Under the pieces are notes generated by a model that did no database searches, had not been told where the DNA came from, and was given only the letters and a program-made list of their open reading frames with translations. A stretch of 20,580 bases of DNA from Actinomycetota bacterium (lineage in GTDB: Bacteria; Actinomycetota; Thermoleophilia; Solirubrobacterales; Solirubrobacteraceae): contig VAXS01000013.1 of assembly GCA_005883255.1 (NCBI GenBank), positions 1-20,580 of the forward strand, given 5' to 3'. The position numbers and the translations under genes were made by a program. Every line of letters starts with the position of its first letter. The stretch's first letter is position 1. Below, in pieces: positions 13,095-20,042 of the stretch.

Positions 13095-15842
13095 GTGCGG
13101 GGTCGGCTGACAGCGGTGCTGGTGGTGGCGTCGTGTGCGCTGGCGCCGGCGGGCGCGCGCGCCGCGGCGCCCGTGCAGCCCTTCGGAGCCAACGACTTCG
13201 GCGGCTTCCACGACGTCCTGCCGCCGGGCACCAACGGGCTGGCCACGCTGCCGCAGATCGCCGCCTTCGAGGCCAACGGGGCGCGACCGCCCCACAACGA
13301 CGACCAGGTCGCGATGTACCGCGACCTGATGTACGCCTCTCCGGGGCTCCAGCGCGTCGACCTGGGCCGCTACTACAAGGACTCGACCTTCGGCGTGGCC
13401 CCCGGCGACGCGGGCCGCACCTACAGCCCGGGCGGGCGCGACGACGTGACCGTGGTGCGCGACTCCAGCCACGGCGTCCCCCACGTCTACGCCACCACGC
13501 GCGCGGGCGCGATGTTCGCGCTGGGCTACGTGACCGCCGAGGACCGCCTGTTCTTCATCGACATCCTGCGGCACCTGGGCCGCGCGCAGCTGACCTCGTT
13601 CGCGGGCGGCGCCCCGGGCAACCGGGCGTTCGACGAGATGCAGTGGCAGACGGCGCCGTATACCGAGGACGACCTCCAGCGCCAGATCACGATCGGCCTC
13701 CAGCGCTACGGCGCGCAGGGACAGGAGGTGCACGACGACGCGGTCAACTACGTGGCCGGCATCAACCAGTACATCGGCGAGGCCAAGCTCGACCCGTCGA
13801 AGATGCCCGGCGAGTACGCGGCGATCAACCGCCCGCTGGGCCCCGACGACTGGAAGCTCACCGACCTGATCGCCGAGGCGTCGCTGGTGGGCGGGATCTT
13901 CGGCCAGGGCGGGGGCGAGGAGATCCAGACGATGCGGCTGCTGCAGCGCTTCCAGGCGCGCTTCGGGAGGGCGACCGGCGCCCGGCTGTGGCGCCAGTTC
14001 GCCGAGGTGGACGACCCGGAGGCGCCCCTCACGGTGCGCGGCCGGCGCTTCACCTACGAGACCGGCATCCGCCGCGTGGCCCGGGGCAGCGCGGCGGTCA
14101 ACCACGGGCCGCTTCAGGACGTGCCGATCGTGGCCGCGGGCGCCGACTCCGGCACCTCGGCCAGCGCCGCGAGCGCCCGGGCCTCGTCGGGGGTGGCCGG
14201 GCTGCTGGCCTTCCCCCACGCCAACTCCAACGCGCTCGTGGTCTCGGCGCGCAAATCCGCCTCGGGCCATCCGCTCGCGGTGTTCGGGCCCCAGGTGGCG
14301 TACTTCGCGCCGGAGATCCTCATGGAGCAGGACGTGCACGCGCCGGGCCTGGACGCCCGCGGCGCCGCGTTCCCGGGCGTCAACCTGTACGTCGAGCTGG
14401 GGCACGGGCGCGACTACGCCTGGAGCGCCACCTCGGCCGGCCAGGACATCATCGACACGTTCGCGGTGCCCCTGTGCGACCCCGGCGGCGGCGCGCCCAC
14501 GCTGCAGTCCGACCACTACCTGTTCCGGGGCCAGTGCCTGGCGATGGAGACGCTGGAACGCTCGAACTCCTGGAGCCCCAACGTGGCGGACACCACCCCG
14601 GCGGGCTCGCAGACGCTGCAGGCGCTGCGCACCAAGCTCGGCCTCGTCGCCGCCCGGGGGACGGTGGGCGGCCGTCCGGTGGCGTTCACCCGGCTGCGCT
14701 CCACCTACATGCACGAGATCGACTCGGCGGGCGGCTTCGACGACCTCAACAACCCGGACCGGATCCACGGCCCCCGCGACTTCCAGCGGGCGGCCTACAA
14801 GATCGGCTACACGTTCAACTGGTTCTACGTGGACAGCCGACACACCGCGTACTTCAACTCGGGAAACAACCCGGTCCGCCCGCCGAACGTCGATCCGCTG
14901 GTGCCCACCAACGCCCGCTTCGAGTGGCGCGGCTTCAACCCCGACGACGACACCGCGCGGTACACGCCGGCCAGTCAGCACCCACAGGCGATCGACCAGG
15001 ACTGGATGACCAGCTGGAACAACCGCCAGGCGGCGGGCTACGCCGGTGCGCTGTCCAACGTCTTCGGCCCGGTCTACCGCTCGCAGATGCTGGACGAGCG
15101 CATCCGCCCGCAGCTGGCGCACGGCCGCAAGATGACGCTGACCGGACTGGTGGACGCCATGGAGGGCGCGGCCACCGTCGACCTGCGCGGCGACACCGTG
15201 CTGCCCTATGCGCTGGCCGTCCTCACCGCCCGGCGGGCGCCGGGGTCGCGCCGGAGGCTGCCGGCGCTGGCCCCGGACGTGGCGGCGGCGGTGGGCAAGC
15301 TCGGGGCCTGGCAGCGCTCGGGCGCCCACCGCATCGACCGCGACCGCGACGGCCACTACGACGACAGCGACGCCATCGCGATCATGGACGCCTGGTGGCC
15401 CCGGCTCCTGCAGGCGGAGTTCGAGCCCACGATGGGCCAGCCGCTGTTCGACGAGCTCCAGAGCGTGGTCGAGTTCGACAACGCGCCCAACAACCACGGC
15501 GACCACCTGGGCTCGGCCTACCAGACCGGCTGGTACGGCTACGCCAACAAGGACCTGCGCACGCTCCTCCGGCGCCGGGTGCGCGGCCGCTACGCGCGCG
15601 CGTTCTGCGGCCGGGGCAGCTTCGTCCGCTGCCGGGCGGCTCTGGCCTCCTCGCTGCACGGCGCGCTGGGAGTTCCCCGCGACGCGCTCTACCACGACCC
15701 CAGCGGGGACTGCCCCGACGGCGACCAGACCTGCTTCGACGCGATCCGCTTCCGCCCGCTGGGCGCCGTGACCCAGCCCCTCATCCCCTGGCAGAACCGC
15801 CCGACGTTCCAGCAGGCGGACGAGATCCAGGGGCACCGCTAG
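13095..15842 (+). CDS. Secreted penicillin acylase family protein (Ntn amidohydrolase)
   Basis: A 915-residue Ntn-hydrolase expected to cleave side-chain amides of a lipopeptide, lactone, beta-lactam or similar compound outside the membrane. An N-terminal signal peptide (RGRLTAVLVVASCALAPAGARA) is followed by the alpha region with VVRDSSHGVPHVYA and GYVTAEDRLFFIDILR. The autocleavage site is the block HANSNALVVSARKS: Ser378 followed by Asn is the expected nucleophile and new N-terminus of the beta chain. GPQVAYFAPEILMEQDVHAPG, YAWSATSAGQD and NWFYVDS follow as in the family. Near residue 750 a DRDRDGHYDDSD loop resembles a calcium site, and four Cys lie in the last 70 residues. GTG 13095 is chosen for the signal peptide; TACGGT (13079-13084) makes it near-leaderless. 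The substrate is undetermined. Confidence 0.92.
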   Translation: MRGRLTAVLVVASCALAPAGARAAAPVQPFGANDFGGFHDVLPPGTNGLATLPQIAAFEANGARPPHNDDQVAMYRDLMYASPGLQRVDLGRYYKDSTFGVAPGDAGRTYSPGGRDDVTVVRDSSHGVPHVYATTRAGAMFALGYVTAEDRLFFIDILRHLGRAQLTSFAGGAPGNRAFDEMQWQTAPYTEDDLQRQITIGLQRYGAQGQEVHDDAVNYVAGINQYIGEAKLDPSKMPGEYAAINRPLGPDDWKLTDLIAEASLVGGIFGQGGGEEIQTMRLLQRFQARFGRATGARLWRQFAEVDDPEAPLTVRGRRFTYETGIRRVARGSAAVNHGPLQDVPIVAAGADSGTSASAASARASSGVAGLLAFPHANSNALVVSARKSASGHPLAVFGPQVAYFAPEILMEQDVHAPGLDARGAAFPGVNLYVELGHGRDYAWSATSAGQDIIDTFAVPLCDPGGGAPTLQSDHYLFRGQCLAMETLERSNSWSPNVADTTPAGSQTLQALRTKLGLVAARGTVGGRPVAFTRLRSTYMHEIDSAGGFDDLNNPDRIHGPRDFQRAAYKIGYTFNWFYVDSRHTAYFNSGNNPVRPPNVDPLVPTNARFEWRGFNPDDDTARYTPASQHPQAIDQDWMTSWNNRQAAGYAGALSNVFGPVYRSQMLDERIRPQLAHGRKMTLTGLVDAMEGAATVDLRGDTVLPYALAVLTARRAPGSRRRLPALAPDVAAAVGKLGAWQRSGAHRIDRDRDGHYDDSDAIAIMDAWWPRLLQAEFEPTMGQPLFDELQSVVEFDNAPNNHGDHLGSAYQTGWYGYANKDLRTLLRRRVRGRYARAFCGRGSFVRCRAALASSLHGALGVPRDALYHDPSGDCPDGDQTCFDAIRFRPLGAVTQPLIPWQNRPTFQQADEIQGHR

Positions 15843-15848
15843 CGCGCG

Positions 15849-17131
15849 TCAGGCCAGCGCGCCGAAGAACTCGGCCTCCTGGCGCCCGAGCTCGTTCGCC
15901 GGGGCGTCCTCGAACATCCACTCGCGAGCGATCCGGTGCCAGTTGGCCCGGGCCCGGAGCTGTCCCAGGACCGCCAGCGTGAGCATCTCCATGCGCCGCC
16001 CGAACAGGTGCTCGGGGCGCATGTCCTGGTGGCGCATCTCCCGGAAGTGCGAGGAGCGCGGGTCCGACGACTCGATCATCACCTCGGTGGCGATGTCCGG
16101 CGTGAGCTGAATCTCCTCGTCGGTCGTGTACCACCAGATCGCGTCGCGGACGAACTCCATCAGGTGGTCGGGGTCCACCCGCTCTGGCTGGGGAAGGAAG
16201 CCGCCCTCCGCCAGCAGCCGGTGCAGCGTCTCGGCGTCGTCCTCCACCACCGCGCGCTGGCAGCGGATCTCGAGCTCCACGTCGGCGGGGTCCATGCGCT
16301 TGAACAGGCCGAAGTCCAGGAACGCCATCCGCCCGTCGGCCAGCAGCCGGTAGTTCCCGGGGTGGGGATCGCCGGAGAACTGGTGGTGGCGGTACAGGCA
16401 GCCCATGTAGAAGCGGAAGATCGCCTCGCCGATCCGGTCGCGGGCCGCCTGGTCGTAGCCCTTGTGCTCCTCGAAGCCCGTCCCCTCCACGTACTCGGTG
16501 ACCAGCACGCGCTCGCGCGACAGTCGGGTGACCACGTCGGGGATGACGATGAACGGATGGCCGCGGTAGATCCGGCGCAGCGACCGCTGGTTCTGCGCCT
16601 CCAGCTCGTAGTCGAGCTCCTCGTTGATGCGCTTGCGCACCTCGTCCGCGATGGACTTGGCGTCGAGCCCGGGCGCCACCCGGGCCAGCAGGCGCATGAT
16701 CAGCCCCAGGTTCTGCATGTCGGGGCGATGGGGTCGGGATCGAAGTCGGCGAACGCCTCGTCCAGCGGCTCGTCCAGGTCGGCCTCGATCACCTTGCGCA
16801 TGTCGTCGAAGCGGACCTTGGGCGCGGCGTCGCGCAGCTCGCCCACCTTGCGCTGGAACTCCTCCCGGAACTCCTCGGGGACCAGGCCGACGTCCAGGAA
16901 CGACATCACCTGCCCCAGCTTCATCGCGGCGCCCTTCATCGTCCCCAGCACCGTCACGACCTGCTGGGCGGTCTCGATGTGGCGGCGCTCCAGCGCCCGG
17001 CTGCGCCCCTCGTCGGAGCGGGCGACGTTCGCCATCTTGGTGCCGGCCTGCTTGACCGCCTGGCTGGCCGCCACCCGCCCCACGCGGGACGCCCGCCGGA
17101 CCCGCGAGGTCGGGATCTTGTCGCCGGGCAT
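15849..17131 (-). pseudogene. ABC1/AarF/UbiB-family kinase, frameshifted and missing the nucleotide loop
   Basis: Atypical protein-kinase-like ATPase of the ABC1 family. From ATG 17131 about 136 residues read well: MPGDKIPTSRVRRASRVGR, the KLGQ motif at 71-74 (GAAMKLGQVMSFLD), then EAFADFDPDPIA. At about 16721-16726 the frame changes. The second frame continues DMQNLGLIMRLLARVAPGLD, EELDYELEAQNQRSL, LVTEYVEG, SGDPHPGNYRLL and MAFLDFGLFKRM to the stop. Between IA and DMQNLG the family normally has AAASIGQVHRA and VAVKVQYPGV, about 30-35 residues with the Ala-rich nucleotide loop and the invariant Lys; these are absent. The C-lobe catalytic residues are intact. Without the missing block no kinase could work. 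The start has TAGGAT (17143-17138) spaced for a leaderless message. Confidence 0.85.
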
Positions 17132-17174
17132 CGGGAAATCCTACGAGGCGCCCGGGGGCGAGTAGGCTGAGGCC
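17132..17174. promoter_or_regulatory. 43-base divergent promoter, both starts leaderless-type
   Basis: The minus-strand TAGGAT (17143-17138) lies exactly 7 bases before the ABC1 ATG at 17131. The plus-strand TAGGCT (17163-17168) lies exactly 7 bases before the ester-cyclase ATG at 17175. Neither gene has a Shine-Dalgarno sequence. Confidence 0.55.
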
Positions 17175-17690
17175 ATGGAGAGCACAGCCATCACCCACAC
17201 CACCGTCGACGCCGCCGAGCGGGCCCGCGTCTCGTTCGACGCGCTCGGCCGCCGCGATCTCTCGAAGGCCGAGGAGCTCTGGGGCCCCGACACCGTCGAC
17301 CACTTCCTGCCGGTCGGCACCTACCAGGGGACCGAGGCCATCCGCGGCTACTTCGAGGAGCTGTTCGCCGCCTTTCCCGACTTCGAGCTCGAGGTCGAGC
17401 GCATCGTGGCCGAGGGCAACACGTCGGTCGTCCAGTGGCACTGCACGGGTACGTTCAACGGCGGGTCCTTCCTGGGCATCGAGCCCACGGGCCGCCGCGT
17501 GGACGTGCGCGGCGCGGACGTCATGGACTGGGGCGAGGACGGCCGCCTCGTCCACAACACGATCTACTACGACGGAGCGGAGTTCGCCCGTCAGGTCGGG
17601 ATGCTGCCGCGGCGCGACTCGGGCGCCGATCGGGCGGTGACCGCGATGTTCAACGGCGCGACGAAGCTGCGCGCGCGCCTGTCGAGGTAG
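17175..17690 (+). CDS. SnoaL-like ester cyclase / NTF2-fold protein
   Basis: A 171-residue protein of the NTF2-like superfamily, closest in pattern to SnoaL-type polyketide/ester cyclases. It shows SFDALGRRDLSKAEELWGPDTVDHFLP, the TEAIRGYFEELFAAFPDFELEVE block, VVQWHCTGTFNGGSFLGIEPTGRRVDVRG and a closing DGRLVHNTIYYD strand. The conserved His/Asp/Trp pattern is that of the family; no polyketide cluster is nearby, so the real role is uncertain. The C-terminal ~35 residues (LPRRDSGADRAV onward) extend past the fold and are basic. ATG 17175 is supported by the TAGGCT spacing. The gene is convergent with the MBL gene, with a 17-base gap. Confidence 0.85.
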   Translation: MESTAITHTTVDAAERARVSFDALGRRDLSKAEELWGPDTVDHFLPVGTYQGTEAIRGYFEELFAAFPDFELEVERIVAEGNTSVVQWHCTGTFNGGSFLGIEPTGRRVDVRGADVMDWGEDGRLVHNTIYYDGAEFARQVGMLPRRDSGADRAVTAMFNGATKLRARLSR

Positions 17691-17707
17691 CCGCTGGCAG
17701 GCTTGAC

Positions 17708-18460
17708 CTAGCCGCCGCCCACCGGCTCGCCCCGCTGGACCTGGGAGCCGGGCACGATGTCGTCGCGCCCGTCGGACCAGCGCACCCAGGCCTTGTGGCC
17801 GCCGTCGTAGTCCGGCGCCATCAGCACCAGCGTGGCCGACTCGCCCAGGGCCACGCAGGGCTCGGCGCCCTCCGGGTCCAGGCCGCGCCATACGCGCACG
17901 AACGGATTGCCCTCCCACTCGTCGGCCACCGTAGTGGGGTCGGTGTGCCCGGGATGCACGCGGGTCTGGGGCGGGAGCGTGAGCAGGCGCTCCATGATCG
18001 ACTCGCGCAGGTCCTCGTAGGTGGTGTGGCCGGGCGCCCGCACCCCGCCCACCGAGCCCTTGAACAGCGTGTCGCCGGTGAACACGTCCTGGCCGTCGAC
18101 AAGCAGGGCGAGCATCCCCTCGGTGTGCCCGGGGGTGTGGATCGACTGGACCTCGAGATCGCCGCAGCGCAGCGAGCGCCCGCCGGGCAGCGCCTCGGCG
18201 CCGGCGATCTCCTCCAGCGGGTGGGCGTAGACCACGGCCTCGGGGTACCGCTCGCGCACGGCGCCCAGCTCGGCGACGTGGTCGTGGTGGCGATGGGTGA
18301 GGAGGACGCAGCCCAGCGTGAGCGCCTCGCGCTCGATGGCGGCCAGCAGCGGCTCCACCGGCCCGCCGGCGTCCACCAGCGCCGCCGTCCCCCCGGGCCG
18401 ATCCGCCAGCAGGTAGGTATTCGAGAGGAACTGCTCGTGCATCGAGCGCTCGAGGAGCAC
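17708..18460 (-). CDS. Glyoxalase-II-like metallo-beta-lactamase-fold hydrolase
   Basis: A 250-residue zinc thioesterase-type hydrolase. It shows HEQFLSNTYLLAD, AALVDAGG, the metal motif THRHHDHV (H56, H58, D60, H61), IHTPGHTEGMLAL, DVFTGDTLFKGSVGG and RVHPGHTDPTTV, all typical of the hydroxyacylglutathione-hydrolase-like group. After about residue 190 there is an unusual C-terminal extension (ATLVLMAPDYDGGHKAWVRWSDGRDDI) that looks like a small beta module. GTG 18460 follows TAGCCT (18473-18468) one base from the expected +1; ATG 18442 is the alternative. It is divergent from a glyoxalase-I-like gene, suggesting a detoxification pair for thiol adducts, though such actinobacteria are expected to use thiols other than glutathione. 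Confidence 0.9.
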   Translation of the reverse strand: MLLERSMHEQFLSNTYLLADRPGGTAALVDAGGPVEPLLAAIEREALTLGCVLLTHRHHDHVAELGAVRERYPEAVVYAHPLEEIAGAEALPGGRSLRCGDLEVQSIHTPGHTEGMLALLVDGQDVFTGDTLFKGSVGGVRAPGHTTYEDLRESIMERLLTLPPQTRVHPGHTDPTTVADEWEGNPFVRVWRGLDPEGAEPCVALGESATLVLMAPDYDGGHKAWVRWSDGRDDIVPGSQVQRGEPVGGG

Positions 18461-18501
18461 GGCCCGGAGGCTACGCGAACCGCCGCTCTAGTATGCGCCG
18501 C
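18461..18501. promoter_or_regulatory. 41-base divergent promoter of the two glyoxalase-like genes
   Basis: TAGCCT on the minus strand (18473-18468) serves the MBL gene. TAGTAT on the plus strand (18489-18494) serves the glyoxalase-I-like gene. Each predicted +1 falls one base ahead of a start codon (18460 and 18502). Confidence 0.5.
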
Positions 18502-18879
18502 ATGGAGCTCATCCACACCTGCTACCGGATCGGCGATATCGACCGCTCGGTCGCCTTCTACCAGGCGCTGGGCTTCGAGGAAGTCGGGCGCGCGCCCATC
18601 CGCGACGAGGCGATCAACGTGTTCATGGGCCTGCCGGGAGACGGCCCGCGGCTGGAGCTGACATACAACTTCGGCGTCGACTCCTACGACCTGGGAACCG
18701 GCTACAACCACGTCGCGGTCACGGTGGACGACCTGGACCGGACGCTGGGCCGCCTGGCCGAGAAGGGCATCGAGCCCGAGAAGCCGCCGTACACGGTGCG
18801 CGAGGGCGGCTCCCGCCTGTGCTTCGTCCGCGACCCCGACGGCTACAGAATCGAGATAATCGAGCATCCGGCGGGCTAG
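18502..18879 (+). CDS. Glyoxalase I / VOC-family metalloenzyme
   Basis: A 125-residue vicinal-oxygen-chelate protein similar to lactoylglutathione lyase, which isomerises hemithioacetals of methylglyoxal. It has the paired beta-alpha-beta modules: MELIHTCYRIGDIDRSVAFY with the first metal His, GPRLELTYNFGVDSYDLG with a Glu ligand, YNHVAVTVDDLDRTL with the second His, and DPDGYRIEIIEHP with the last Glu, so all four ligands are present. ATG 18502 is preferred over ATG 18493 because it matches family N-termini and lies one base after the +1 predicted from TAGTAT. The neighbour is a glyoxalase-II-like hydrolase in divergent orientation. The in vivo thiol is probably not glutathione, which is inference. 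Confidence 0.88.
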   Translation: MELIHTCYRIGDIDRSVAFYQALGFEEVGRAPIRDEAINVFMGLPGDGPRLELTYNFGVDSYDLGTGYNHVAVTVDDLDRTLGRLAEKGIEPEKPPYTVREGGSRLCFVRDPDGYRIEIIEHPAG

Positions 18880-18913
18880 TTCCGTACTCCCACGGGCAAA
18901 AGAGGGTGGACGA

Positions 18914-18932
18914 GGGTCGCCAGAGGCGACCC
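18914..18932. promoter_or_regulatory. Perfect 8-bp inverted repeat upstream of the 18979 gene
   Basis: GGGTCGCC (18914-18921), AGA, GGCGACCC (18925-18932). It lies 35 bases after the glyoxalase stop, with no following T-run. It sits just upstream of TAGGCT (18936-18941), where a -35 box and regulator would be. It may be an operator or a weak terminator for the glyoxalase gene. Confidence 0.5.
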
Positions 18933-18978
18933 GGGTAGGCTCGCACGCGGACTGAGACCAGCGAGCAGGAGGGCAACG

Positions 18979-19374
18979 ATGACAGCAGATGAAAACGCAG
19001 CGATCATGCGGCGCGCTTACGAGGCCTTCAACACGGCCGACATGGAGACGCTCACCGAGACCTTCGACGAGAGCGCCGTGTGGCACTTGCCGGGGCGGAG
19101 TTCGATGGCCAACGACTACCAGGGCCGCGAGGCGACCTTTGCCTACTTCGCCCTGCTGGGGCAGGAGACGGGAGGGACCTTCCAGGCCGAGTTGCAGCAG
19201 TTGCTTGCAGATGATGACGACCGCGTGGTCGGCATCCACCGGAGCACCGCGGAGCGAGAGGGCAAGCACCTGGATGTTGGCGACTGCATTGTCTTCCAGC
19301 TCAAGGACGGCCGGATTACTGACGGTCGGGAGCACTTTCACGACCTCTACGCTTGGGACGAGTTCTGGTCGTAG
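18979..19374 (+). CDS. SnoaL-like / nuclear transport factor 2 family protein
   Basis: A 131-residue NTF2-fold protein: MRRAYEAFNTADMETLTETFDESAVWHLPG, a FAYFALLGQETGGTF helix, VVGIHRSTAEREGKHLDVGDCIVFQLKDGRITDGREHFHDLYAWDEFW. This is the classic small SnoaL-like layout; the function may be an enzyme or ligand binder. ATG 18979 has a strong Shine-Dalgarno (AGGAGG, 18967-18972) after a leader of about 30 bases from TAGGCT, unlike most neighbours. Its codons are visibly less G/C-ended (for example TTGCTTGCAGATGATGAC), so it may be a more recent arrival. Confidence 0.85.
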   Translation: MTADENAAIMRRAYEAFNTADMETLTETFDESAVWHLPGRSSMANDYQGREATFAYFALLGQETGGTFQAELQQLLADDDDRVVGIHRSTAEREGKHLDVGDCIVFQLKDGRITDGREHFHDLYAWDEFWS

Positions 19375-19610
19375 CCCGATCCTCCGTGGACTTGGCGGCG
19401 CAGATGACCACCGGAATCTCAGGCATTTCGGGCCTCCGGGTGCCACGCCGGGCCTCGGCGACCCCGGCAACGTGGGCGAGCGCTACGGACGCGGGTTCGA
19501 GAAGCCGCTGGTGACGGCGGTCACACCGTACGGCGGGCCCTAGGCCGTCGCCCGGTCAGCGCCCAGCCGCGCCGGTTTGCCCCCCGGGGCACGCCGGGTA
19601 TCGCCCTTGT
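19375..19610. other. Intergenic 236 bases, possible remnant of a lost coding end
   Basis: No complete gene seen. On the plus strand one frame reads a protein-like stretch ending RYGRGFEKPLVTAVTPYGGP and TAG at 19541-19543. It could be the last ~30 codons of a deleted gene, but I recognise no family and there is no start. The rest is GC-rich without a clear terminator. Confidence 0.3.
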
Positions 19611-19763
19611 ATGGGCATCGCCATCATCATCGGCACGCTGGTCGTGCTGGCGATCGCGATCGCTGTCGTCTACTCCATGCTCATCGGCCGCACCCGTCGG
19701 GAGCGCACCTCGCACGGCGCCCACCGCGCCGGGCCGGGGCGCTCGTCTCCCCGCCCTCGGTGA
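19611..19763 (+). CDS. Small single-pass membrane protein, 50 residues
   Basis: ATG 19611 opens a 50-codon frame ending at TGA 19761-19763. Residues 2-25 (GIAIIIGTLVVLAIAIAVVY) form one strong transmembrane helix. A basic cytoplasmic-type tail follows (RTRRERTSHGAHRAGPGRSS), so orientation is probably N-out/C-in. The start lies 7 bases after TATCGC (19599-19604), the spacing seen for leaderless genes here. Its stop overlaps a GTG start of the next small gene (GTGA), which supports expression. The N-terminus vaguely resembles that of LemA proteins, but the rest does not. No function can be assigned. Confidence 0.6.
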   Translation: MGIAIIIGTLVVLAIAIAVVYSMLIGRTRRERTSHGAHRAGPGRSSPRPR

Positions 19764-19999
19764 CCATCGAGCAAGTGATCGGGATCCCGACAGCCATGGA
19801 AGATCGCCTGAGTCGCCGCCGCCGGACCGTCGACCGGTGTCCGAGCTGCGGCCGCCCGGTGCTGGTGGACGACGACTTCGCGACCGAGCAGGGCCGCCTC
19901 TACCACGTGGCCTGCCTGCCCGAGAAGGTCGAGGAACGCACCTACCGCCAGCTCTACCAGCGGCGCAGCGGCCAGGTGCGGAGCCGCGCCGACCGCTGA
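19760..19999 (+). CDS. Small zinc-ribbon-like protein
   Basis: The frame from GTG 19760 gives 79 residues; an internal ATG at 19796 gives 67. It contains CPSCGRPVLVDDDF followed by GRLYHVACLPEK, i.e. Cys-x2-Cys, about 18 residues, then His-x2-Cys, a likely single zinc site. Basic ends (RLSRRRRTVDR and RRSGQVRSRADR) suggest nucleic-acid or membrane-surface binding. GTG 19760 overlaps the previous stop (coupling). ATG 19796 is preceded by a perfect 12-base palindrome TCGGGATCCCGA (19779-19790), so either start is possible. Family unknown to me. Confidence 0.65.
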   Translation: MTIEQVIGIPTAMEDRLSRRRRTVDRCPSCGRPVLVDDDFATEQGRLYHVACLPEKVEERTYRQLYQRRSGQVRSRADR

Positions 20000-20042
20000 C
20001 CTTCGATGGCGACCGAGCCGGCGGCGTACCATTGGCGTTGCC

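Noticed and set aside
12975..15836. A 953-codon open frame on the minus strand opposite the acylase
   Set aside because: It is a mirror of the GC-rich acylase gene: composition is Arg/Gly/Ala/His/Val with no family motifs, while the plus strand has a signal peptide and the full Ntn-hydrolase pattern.
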